Under the pieces are notes generated by a model that did not search any database, had not been told where the DNA came from, and saw only the letters and a list, made by a program, of their open reading frames with translations. This document shows positions 15,148-21,546 of a DNA stretch of 28,060 nt, piece after piece. Source of the stretch: SM23-28-2 sp964512285 (GTDB lineage: Bacteria; Chloroflexota; Dehalococcoidia; SM23-28-2); assembly GCA_964512285.1 (NCBI GenBank), contig CAZEJO010000024.1:1-28060 (forward strand), written 5' to 3'. Position numbers and translations under genes: made by a program. Numbering within the stretch: the stretch's first letter is position 1; the number at the start of each line of letters is the position of its first letter.

Positions 15148-16677
15148 ATGCTGGCTAAGGTAAGCAGTTGCGCCGTCATCGGGTTGGACGGGGAGCTGGT
15201 GGAGGTGGAGGTCGATATCTCCAGCGGGCTCCCCGCCTTCACTATCGTTGGCCTGCCTGACACCGCCGTTCAGGAGGCCAAGGAGCGGGTACGCTCGGCT
15301 ATCCGGAACTGCGGGCTGACTTTCCCCCAGAAGCGCATCACGGTCAACCTCGCGCCGGCGGATATCCGCAAAGAGGGCCCGGCGTACGATCTGCCCATCG
15401 CTATCGGCATCCTCATGGCGTCCGAGCAGGTGACGGCGGACGCTTCCAGCAGTCTCTTCCTGGGGGAGCTATCGCTGGATGGGCAGGTGCGCCATACGCA
15501 CGGCATACTGCCTATGGCGGCTCTGGCCAGAGCCCGAGGCATCGGCAGCATCTTCGTCCCCGAGGTCGATGGCTGCGAGGCGGCTCTCATCGATGGGGTG
15601 GAGATCACGCCGGTGGCCAGCCTGGGGCAACTGGCGGCTCATCTTCAGGGGCTGGTTCTCATCGCTGCCTTCGACCGCGAGACGGCGGCCGCGCCCACGG
15701 CGGAGGCCTTGTGGGAGGGGGTGGACTTCTGCCACATCAAGGGGCAGGAGCACGTGAAGCGGGCGCTGGAGGTGGCGGCGGCCGGTGGCCACAACGTGCT
15801 GATGAGCGGGCCGCCCGGCGCGGGAAAGACGCTCCTCGCTCGGGCCTTGCCCTCCATCCTGCCATCCATGGCGAGCGAGGAGTCGCTGGAGGTGACCAAG
15901 GTCTACAGTGTGAGCGGCCTTCTGCCATCCGACCGGCCGTTGATCACGCAGCGACCGTTTCGGGCACCTCACCACACTATCTCGCACGCCGGTCTGGTAG
16001 GGGGAGGGCGTCAGCCGCGACCGGGGGAGATAAGCCTAGGTCATCGGGGTGTGCTCTTCCTGGACGAGCTGCCGGAGTTCGGGCACTCGGTGCTGGAGGC
16101 CATACGCCAGCCGCTGGAGGATCGTGTGGTCACCATCAGTCGTGCTCAGGGCAACGTTACCTTCCCGGCGAACTTCATGCTGGTGGGTGCCATGAATCCC
16201 TGTCCGTGCGGGTTCTGGGGCGACCCCACGAAGGAGTGCACCTGCTCGCCGTCGGCCATCATCCGCTACCAGAAGCGGATGTCGGGCCCGTTGCTGGACC
16301 GCATCGACATCTTTGCCGACGTGCCGCGGGTGGAGTACGAGAAGCTGGCCGACGAGGCCGTCGGCGAAGCGTCGGAGCAGGTGCGCCAGCGGGTGGAGAA
16401 AGCGCGGGCACGCCAGCAGGAGCGCTTTGCCGGCACCAGGCTGGTGTGCAACGCGGAGATGACGCCGGTGGAGGTCAGAGAGTACTGTCAGGTAGCTCTG
16501 GAGGATGGCGCCAAGTCGCTGCTGCGGCTAGCCATGAACCAACTGGCGCTATCGGCTCGCTCATTCCATCGCGTGCTGAAGCTGGCGCGGACCGTCGCTG
16601 ACCTGGCTGGCTCGGAGGCCATCACGACGCCCCACGTGGCGGAGGCGCTCCAGTATCGACAGCGGGGGAGCGGCTAG
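15148..16677 (+). CDS. comM: ComM/YifB family AAA+ ATPase (Mg-chelatase-like)
   Basis: Encodes 509 residues, the standard ComM length. The N-terminal domain (about 1-165) carries GLPAFTIVGLPDTAVQEAKE and LAPADIRKEGPAYDLPIAIG. The AAA+ core has Walker A GPPGAGKTLLARALP, the RPFRAPHHTISHAGLVGGG segment and Walker B VLFLDELPEF. A Cys-containing segment MNPCPCGFWGD and a C-terminal Mg-chelatase-like helical domain with LDRIDIFADVPRV follow. ComM is a hexameric DNA helicase that promotes branch migration when single-stranded DNA is integrated in transformation; it is widespread, so natural competence cannot be concluded from it alone. A probable terminator lies 175 bases downstream. Confidence 0.95.
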   Translation: MLAKVSSCAVIGLDGELVEVEVDISSGLPAFTIVGLPDTAVQEAKERVRSAIRNCGLTFPQKRITVNLAPADIRKEGPAYDLPIAIGILMASEQVTADASSSLFLGELSLDGQVRHTHGILPMAALARARGIGSIFVPEVDGCEAALIDGVEITPVASLGQLAAHLQGLVLIAAFDRETAAAPTAEALWEGVDFCHIKGQEHVKRALEVAAAGGHNVLMSGPPGAGKTLLARALPSILPSMASEESLEVTKVYSVSGLLPSDRPLITQRPFRAPHHTISHAGLVGGGRQPRPGEISLGHRGVLFLDELPEFGHSVLEAIRQPLEDRVVTISRAQGNVTFPANFMLVGAMNPCPCGFWGDPTKECTCSPSAIIRYQKRMSGPLLDRIDIFADVPRVEYEKLADEAVGEASEQVRQRVEKARARQQERFAGTRLVCNAEMTPVEVREYCQVALEDGAKSLLRLAMNQLALSARSFHRVLKLARTVADLAGSEAITTPHVAEALQYRQRGSG

Positions 16678-16851
16678 CGAGCGGCTGGGCAGTGTGCAGA
16701 CTGGCTGTCACCTTCTTCCCTTGCCTGAGAGTGGGACGAGACCTCGTCTAAGCATTTTTGCCGATAGCAGATAAGCGATGATACGGTTTACAAACCCATC
16801 GGTGTTGCCCTAGTCTACCTTCGGGACTTGGAGTTCCGCGCTCCGAGCACT

Positions 16852-16897
16852 GAGAGAGCTTCTGTGGCTGTCCTTCCAGAGGCTCTCTCTCCTTTTG
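16852..16897 (+). terminator. Intrinsic terminator downstream of comM
   Basis: A 13-bp stem (GAGAGAGCTTCTG pairing with CAGAGGCTCTCTC, one G-U) with a 12-base loop is followed by a T-rich stretch (TCCTTTTG). The 311 bases between comM and the next gene hold no other clear feature except a weaker stem at 16735-16748 followed at some distance by five T. Confidence 0.6.
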
Positions 16898-16988
16898 CCA
16901 GTTCCAAGGATGGTGGCTAACGCCATCGTGTGGTTTGTGGCGGTTGTGGGGGTAGGTCGCCGGTTCGGTTCTGAGGGGTCGTGCGCTG

Positions 16989-17246
16989 CTAGAGGGGCAG
17001 GTCGTCCTCCGCCTCCGGGTCCTGCTTCATCTGGCGGGCTGCCATGCGGGCCTTGAGCACGCGCCACACCAGCTCTCGAGAGGCGACAGCGTTGGCGGCG
17101 CGCTTCCGGCTGGCCTTATGGCGGAGCCGCGCTATGCGCAGGAGCTCGATGAGGTCATCATCGTCCAGATCCTGCTCCGGCTGGCCGCCCTGGAGCATGA
17201 CGTCTATGGCGTCACTGAGTCTTTTGGCGCGCTCCTCTTCGTTCAT
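16989..17246 (-). CDS. Hypothetical 85-residue acidic/basic helical protein
   Basis: Encodes 85 residues: an acidic N-terminal half (SDAIDVMLQGGQPEQDLDDD) and a basic helical half (RIARLRHKASRKRAANAV), with an acidic tail. ATG 17246 has GGAGG 7 bases upstream, and TGCTATCCT further upstream is a plausible extended -10 promoter, which supports a real gene. The N-terminus resembles the start of short anti-sigma-like proteins I have seen in Chloroflexota, but that is only a resemblance; there is no transmembrane segment and no motif that allows a function. It converges on comM. Confidence 0.6.
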   Translation of the reverse strand: MNEEERAKRLSDAIDVMLQGGQPEQDLDDDDLIELLRIARLRHKASRKRAANAVASRELVWRVLKARMAARQMKQDPEAEDDLPL

Positions 17247-17412
17247 CCTGCGTCCTCCGTCCTACTTCGCTATTCAGGATAGCACGGCTAGGACACGATC
17301 TTCAGTAAACGCTAGGTGACATAACGTTTACATTGGGTTGGAGGTACTGCAGTGCTCAAGAGACAGAGCGAGGCATGCCTCCTTGGGCGCACTCGCGGCT
17401 TGGGCCTGTGCG

Positions 17413-17712
17413 TCAGCGGCCGAAGCGCTTGTTCGTTCGGTCGAGGACTTCGCACCACCAGGCGATTGTCTTGCGGTCCCATTGCCCCCAGTCACGCTGT
17501 ACGGTCTTCAGGACCGATTGCACTGTCATGTAGCCGGAGCCCCTGCCTGGTTGAAGTTCGGGGACATAGATGGAGGCGCCGGGGTCGATGTCGCCGCGCT
17601 CGACGCGCAGCTTGATTGCGACCCAGTTCGATGCCAGTGACTCCTGCAGTTCGAGCTGGGGTCTGCCCAACGGGGATGTAACGAGGTCTCGTATTCTTTT
17701 GAGCAAGCGCAT
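17413..17712 (-). CDS. Hypothetical 99-residue protein
   Basis: Encodes 99 residues, beginning MRLLKRIRDLVTSPLG and ending VLDRTNKRFGR. It has a basic amphipathic N-terminus, a middle with VERGDIDPGASIYVPEL, and a Trp-rich C-terminal helix region (QRDWGQWDRKTIAWWCEVLD). No known family is recognised. ATG 17712 directly follows an in-frame GTG (17715); no strong Shine-Dalgarno is seen. Protein-like composition over the full length supports it being coding, but it could be spurious. Upstream (17716-17949) no other gene was found; an 8-bp perfect stem (TGGCGATG/CATCGCCA, 17742-17766) lies there. Confidence 0.42.
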   Translation of the reverse strand: MRLLKRIRDLVTSPLGRPQLELQESLASNWVAIKLRVERGDIDPGASIYVPELQPGRGSGYMTVQSVLKTVQRDWGQWDRKTIAWWCEVLDRTNKRFGR

Positions 17713-17949
17713 CACAACTATGCAACTCTCATCATGTCCTATGGCGATGCCGATTAGCCATCGCCAAGAGAGTGAGCAAGGGCCGCACCCCCTAGCGTGA
17801 GGCTAGCACCCGAGCTTGGTATGTTACATGACAGCAGGGTGAAAATCGGTAGAAAGCTGGTTAAAGGGGGCTGCTCAGATCGGATCGAGGCCATCGAGAC
17901 GGGGGTAATAATTGGTCAACTGTTCTCGATGTATACACCACTAACCTTA

Positions 17950-17979
17950 TTGCCCTCGGCGCGTTTCTATGGTTAGAAT
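17950..17979 (+). promoter_or_regulatory. Predicted promoter of the first c-di-AMP riboswitch transcript
   Basis: TTGCCC (17950-17955) and TAGAAT (17974-17979) are 18 bases apart. The expected transcription start near 17986 lies shortly before the riboswitch aptamer. Confidence 0.5.
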
Positions 17980-18000
17980 GGAATAGAGATGCAGTCGCCA

Positions 18001-18112
18001 AGTCCCTCTTCGGGGGAGCGGGCGGACCAAACCAGTCGGTGAATCTCGGCTAAACGAGTAGGGCAAGCCTTTCAGCCCGAACCGATAGCTAAGCCCGCAG
18101 GCGTAGAAAGGC
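18001..18112 (+). ncRNA. c-di-AMP riboswitch (ydaO-yuaA type), aminotransferase leader
   Basis: Conserved ydaO aptamer blocks appear in order: a 5' hairpin (TCCCTC/GGGGGA), GCGGACCAAACC, CGGTGAATCTCGG, GAGTAGGGC, CCGAACCGATAGCTAAGC and CGCAGGCG. GCCTTTC (18067-18073) pairs with GAAAGGC (18106-18112). It aligns block for block with the better-conserved copy at 21327, though several consensus positions differ. This RNA class binds the second messenger cyclic di-AMP and usually lowers expression when bound. Here it is followed directly by an intrinsic terminator and then the aminotransferase gene. Confidence 0.82.
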
Positions 18113-18142
18113 CTCACATTCCAGGGGGAGTGGGGTTTTTTT
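18112..18142 (+). terminator. Riboswitch-associated intrinsic terminator
   Basis: CCTCACATTCC pairs with GGGAGTGGGG (with G-U pairs and one mismatch), followed by seven T (18136-18142). The left arm begins at the last base of the aptamer 3' helix, as expected for an expression platform that controls transcription read-through. Confidence 0.72.
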
Positions 18143-18175
18143 GATGCCTCTCCCCTCAGGATGCGGAGGTGGCGC

Positions 18176-19501
18176 ATGCTGCAGGTTGCTTCAGACACCG
18201 ACTGCCTGGAAGGCTCAAGACCGAAGTCTACGCCGATGGCGCATTCACCTGCGGTGCGCGCCGATGATGTGTTGGTCGGCGGCTCCAACTCTGCCTTCGC
18301 CCTTCCGACGAAAGTCTGCCTGGAACGAGGCTCCGGAAGCCGAGTTTGGGACGAAAGCGGGCGCGAGTACGTCGACTTCCTGCTCGCGTCTGGGCCTCTG
18401 ATCCTGGGGCATGCGCACCCACGAGTGTGCGAGGCTGTTGCGCGTCAGCTCTCCAAAGGTTCCACCTTCTACACGCTAAACCGTCCGGCCCTGGAGCTTG
18501 CAAGTCGGCTCGTAGAGATCCCCGGCTGCGTGGAGATGGTTCGGTTTGCCTCTACAGGGACAGAGGCGACTCTGCACGCAGTGCGACTGGCGCGGGCCTA
18601 CACCGGCCGCGACAAGGTGCTCATCTTCGCTGGCTCATACCACGGCAGTCATGACTTGTCGATCATCGGCCACCGCGGCGCAGTAAGAGCGGAAAGCGGT
18701 GGGGTGCCACGCAGCGCCATAGAGGATGCAGTCGTTGCCAGGTTCAATGACATCAGCAGCATCGAGGCGAGCTTCGCCGTTCACGGCAGCTCCCTGGCGG
18801 CGGTCGTCGTTGAGCCCCAGCAACGTTCCCTCGATCCGTCGCCCGAGTTCCTGCCGCGCCTGGCTCAGTTGTGCCGATCCGCAGGCGCCGTATTGATATT
18901 CGATGAGGTGCTGACAGGATTCCGCCTGGCATTCGGCGGGGCTCAGGAATACTACGGCGTCGAGCCGGACCTAGTGTGCTACGGCAAGATCCTGGGCGGC
19001 GGCTTTGCTCTGTCGGCGGTTGGGGGCCGTCGCGAGATCATGCGTCTGGCCGATCCCGCGCTGGCGTCCGCCGCCAACTTCGTTCACGTGAGCGGGACGC
19101 TGAGCGGGAACCCAGTGTCTGCGGTGGCGGGCCTCGCGACGCTTGCCGAGCTGGAGGAACCAGGCGTTTACGAGCGCCTCCACAAGCTGGGTGAGCGGCT
19201 TCGCAGCGGTCTGACGGGACAGTTGAGTGACCATGGCGTTGGAGGGTCTGTAATAGGGAGCGGCCCGATCGCGGCCGTCGAATTCTCAGACCCAGCGGGG
19301 CCAGGATCCGGTCTCGCTCTCAGAGAGGCCGTGAACCGAGAGCTGATCCTTCACGGTGTGCTTGTCCAGTTGCAGACCAGATTCTACATCTCGCTCGCCC
19401 ACACGGAGGCGGAGATCGACTTTGCCGCTGACGCCTTCGGTGCCGCACTGGAAGGAGCAATTCAGCGCCCTTGTGCTGCCGAGGAGGCTCTGGCGGTATA
19501 A
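18176..19501 (+). CDS. Class III PLP aminotransferase, glutamate-1-semialdehyde aminomutase-like
   Basis: Encodes 441 residues of the HemL-like branch of class III aminotransferases. The PLP lysine is K271 (CYGKILGGGFALSAVGGR). Other signatures are VDFLLASGPLILGHAHPRV, FASTGTEATLHAVRLARAY and LIFDEVLTGFRLAFGGAQEY. The branch includes true glutamate-1-semialdehyde 2,1-aminomutase of heme synthesis as well as amino-acid transaminases and aminomutases, and no other heme genes are near. Control by a c-di-AMP riboswitch and the following amino-acid permease suggest amino-acid or osmolyte metabolism rather than heme. ATG 18176 is preferred because GGAGGT (18165-18170) lies 5 bases before it; ATG 18161 and 18236 are alternatives. 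Confidence 0.85.
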   Translation: MLQVASDTDCLEGSRPKSTPMAHSPAVRADDVLVGGSNSAFALPTKVCLERGSGSRVWDESGREYVDFLLASGPLILGHAHPRVCEAVARQLSKGSTFYTLNRPALELASRLVEIPGCVEMVRFASTGTEATLHAVRLARAYTGRDKVLIFAGSYHGSHDLSIIGHRGAVRAESGGVPRSAIEDAVVARFNDISSIEASFAVHGSSLAAVVVEPQQRSLDPSPEFLPRLAQLCRSAGAVLIFDEVLTGFRLAFGGAQEYYGVEPDLVCYGKILGGGFALSAVGGRREIMRLADPALASAANFVHVSGTLSGNPVSAVAGLATLAELEEPGVYERLHKLGERLRSGLTGQLSDHGVGGSVIGSGPIAAVEFSDPAGPGSGLALREAVNRELILHGVLVQLQTRFYISLAHTEAEIDFAADAFGAALEGAIQRPCAAEEALAV

Positions 19502-19581
19502 TCAGGGAGCGGCGCGCGAACACGTGCGCACTTATGGCGGCGCACCTTTCGACTGGAAGATAGGAAGGAAGAAGGAAAGGG

Positions 19582-19680
19582 ATGACGAGATGGGCTACTG
19601 CCGCTCGTCTCTACTCTATCCGGTTGTTGAACTCCTCCCGATTTCTCTGGATCCTCGCGGGGCCTGACGCTGTAGATTAG
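19582..19680 (+). CDS. Possible 32-residue leader peptide
   Basis: ATG 19582 follows a long purine tract (GGAAGAAGGAAAGGG), an unusually good ribosome binding site in the 204-base gap between the aminotransferase and the permease. It encodes MTRWATAARLYSIRLLNS and continues to AVD with TAG at 19680, 25 bases before the permease start. It is basic and hydrophobic. A leader ORF coupling translation to the permease is possible; an overlapping frame starting at ATG 19590 also stays open to 19667, so the correct frame is unsure. Confidence 0.25.
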   Translation: MTRWATAARLYSIRLLNSSRFLWILAGPDAVD

Positions 19681-19705
19681 AGGGCGCAGGGAGAGGAACC
19701 CGCGC

Positions 19706-21211
19706 TTGCGTCAGGGTAACGGAGAATCAGCCCACCCCGAACTGCATCACGGCCGGCGACCGGGAGACGTTTTCCTACGACGGCCTCGGCCGCGCCGCGT
19801 GGCGCTCCGCCGTGTCCTGGGTGCTCCTGCACTCTTCAGTACCGCCTACGGCGATGTCGGCTCTTCTATCTACTACGCACTGGGCGTCACGGCGATGTTT
19901 GCGCTGGGCCTCACGCCGCTGGCCTTCGTCATCGCTGGGCTGCTATTCGGGGCGCTGGCTCTCACCTATGCCGAGGGAACAGCGGCAATGCCGGAAGCGG
20001 GCGGCGCAAGCTCCTTCGCACGGCGAAGCTTCAACGATCTAGTAAGCTTCATCGCTGGCTGGGCCCTGGCTTTGAACTATGTGGTCACGATGGCGATATC
20101 GGCCTTCGCCATTCCGCACTACCTGGCCGTGTTTTTCCCGGGACTCGGCGAGTGGCCAGCCAGCAGCATTGCGGCGGTTAGCATTCTGGCTGTATTGGCA
20201 ACGATTAACATTTTGGGCGTCCGCGAATCGGCACGGGTGAACATCGCCCTGGCCGCGCTGGACGTGATCACACAGGCGATGCTGGTTCTGGTGGGCATCA
20301 TCTTTCTGCTCAGCTTCAGGACGATAGCTAACAACATCCATTTCGGCCAGGCGCCGGAGTGGGACCGGTTGGCGGTCGGCGTAGCGATCGCGATGATCGC
20401 CTTCACCGGCATTGAGACCGTGTCGAACCTATCGGAGGAGACACGCAATCCGTCAAAGAACGTACCCAGAGCGGTCCTTTCGGTTTTTGTCACTATACTC
20501 GCCATGTACACGCTGATTCCCCTGGTGGCGCTAAGTGCGATGCCAGTGTTCTTCGATGCCGGAAAGGGTGAGTTCACTACGGATTTGGTGGGCAAGTTCA
20601 TCGAGGATCCGGTGCTAGGGATTGTCGGGCACCTGCCGGGCGCCTTCGAGCCCATTTTTGCGGTCTGGGTGGGCATATTGGCGGCGACCATCCTGCTCAT
20701 CGCCACCAACGCTGGGATGCTGGGAATGTCTCGGCTCGCCTACTCGATGGGGCGACACCGTCAGTTGCCGGCCTTGTTCAGCCGGGTGAACCCGTTGCGG
20801 GGGACACCTGCTGTCGCGATCATTGCGTTCACTGGGTTCGCCAGCCTGCTGGTGATTCCCGGAAGGCTGGATCTGCTGGCCGGTGTATACAGCTTCGGGG
20901 CTATGCTAACGTTTTCTTTCGCCCACATCTCCATAATCACCTTGAGGATCAAAGAGCCCAACATGGCGAGGCCGTTCAAGATTCCGCTGAACCTGCGCCT
21001 GTGGGGACGGGACATTCCGGTAATCCCAATCATTGGCCTCATGGGCACAGCGTCCGCCTGGACGGTGGTCGCGGTCAACCAGCCGCTTAGCCGATATCTT
21101 GGCTTGGCGTGGATGGTCGGTGGTTTGCTTCTGTACATGCTGTACAGGCGATCCATCCACGAATCTCCCTTGAAGGTGCTCGTGCGGCCAGTCGGCGATC
21201 AATCCGCATAG
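19706..21211 (+). CDS. APC-superfamily amino-acid permease
   Basis: Encodes up to 501 residues with about 12 transmembrane segments. The first-helix signature GAPALFSTAYGDVGSSIYYA and the FTGIETVSNLSEETRNPSKN segment (helix 6 region with the conserved Glu-Glu-x-x-Asn-Pro) identify the APC family of H+- or Na+-coupled amino-acid transporters. Recognisable homology begins only near residue 34. The TTG start at 19706 has GGAGAGG nearby, but the first 30 codons are Arg-rich and unlike the family. Another frame over the same bases reads GDRETFSYDGLGR, so a frameshift near 19785-19800 or a GTG start at 19799 is possible. It lies downstream of riboswitch 1 and is probably co-transcribed with the aminotransferase. 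Confidence 0.88.
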   Translation: MRQGNGESAHPELHHGRRPGDVFLRRPRPRRVALRRVLGAPALFSTAYGDVGSSIYYALGVTAMFALGLTPLAFVIAGLLFGALALTYAEGTAAMPEAGGASSFARRSFNDLVSFIAGWALALNYVVTMAISAFAIPHYLAVFFPGLGEWPASSIAAVSILAVLATINILGVRESARVNIALAALDVITQAMLVLVGIIFLLSFRTIANNIHFGQAPEWDRLAVGVAIAMIAFTGIETVSNLSEETRNPSKNVPRAVLSVFVTILAMYTLIPLVALSAMPVFFDAGKGEFTTDLVGKFIEDPVLGIVGHLPGAFEPIFAVWVGILAATILLIATNAGMLGMSRLAYSMGRHRQLPALFSRVNPLRGTPAVAIIAFTGFASLLVIPGRLDLLAGVYSFGAMLTFSFAHISIITLRIKEPNMARPFKIPLNLRLWGRDIPVIPIIGLMGTASAWTVVAVNQPLSRYLGLAWMVGGLLLYMLYRRSIHESPLKVLVRPVGDQSA

Positions 21212-21274
21212 CATGGCATGCCGTCGTCAGGGCTGCTGCGGCCAGTTCACGGGAAGTGCAGGCCTCTCATCCTC

Positions 21275-21303
21275 TTGATGAAAACCCTCGGATGATGTAT
21301 AAT
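21275..21303 (+). promoter_or_regulatory. Promoter of the second c-di-AMP riboswitch transcript
   Basis: TTGATG (21275-21280) and a perfect TATAAT (21298-21303) are 17 bases apart, the strongest sigma-70-type promoter in the window. Transcription would start near 21310, just before the aptamer. Confidence 0.78.
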
Positions 21304-21326
21304 ACATGAAAAAGAATACGGCCTAA

Positions 21327-21446
21327 CTCCGGTGCGAGGCGCCGGGGACGGGGGAACCAGACCAGTGGGGTGAATCTCCGAGTAATTCGGAGTAGGCAAT
21401 CTCCCTTCGCCGAACCCGTCAGCTAACCCCGTAGGCACTAGGGAGA
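21327..21446 (+). ncRNA. c-di-AMP riboswitch (ydaO-yuaA type), kamA-like gene leader
   Basis: This is a close match to the ydaO consensus: a 5' hairpin (CCGGTGC/GCGCCGG), GGGGGAACCA, GGGGTGAATCTCC, GAGTAGGC, then CCGAACCCGTCAGCTAACC and CGTAGGC. TCTCCCT (21400-21406) pairs with AGGGAGA (21440-21446). It binds cyclic di-AMP by family. It lies between a strong promoter and an intrinsic terminator, so control is probably by transcription termination in the high-ligand state. Confidence 0.93.
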
Positions 21447-21466
21447 GGGTAGTCTTGTGGATGAAA

Positions 21467-21492
21467 GGTCCGGGCTATGCCTCGGGCCTTTT
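21467..21492 (+). terminator. Riboswitch-associated intrinsic terminator
   Basis: GGTCCG pairs with CGGGCC (one G-U) around a 10-base loop, followed by TTTT; flanking ATGAAA and TTTTCAT can extend the stem. It lies 20 bases after the aptamer and 54 bases before the kamA-like start. Confidence 0.72.
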
Positions 21493-21546
21493 CATATGCC
21501 TGAGAACAGTGGGGCTGTCACTCCTGGTGCCAAAGGAGAGGTGAAG

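Noticed and set aside
16735..16759. GACGA/TCGTC hairpin with five T downstream as comM terminator
   Set aside because: The stem is only 5 bp and the T-run begins 6 bases after it; the stem at 16852-16889 is much better.
17370..17381. 12-bp palindrome GAGGCATGCCTC
   Set aside because: A single short palindrome in GC-rich DNA with no promoter or gene boundary that it would explain.
17716..17949. Possible tRNA or further small RNA before the first riboswitch
   Set aside because: No tRNA cloverleaf or T-loop could be assembled; only isolated short stems are visible.
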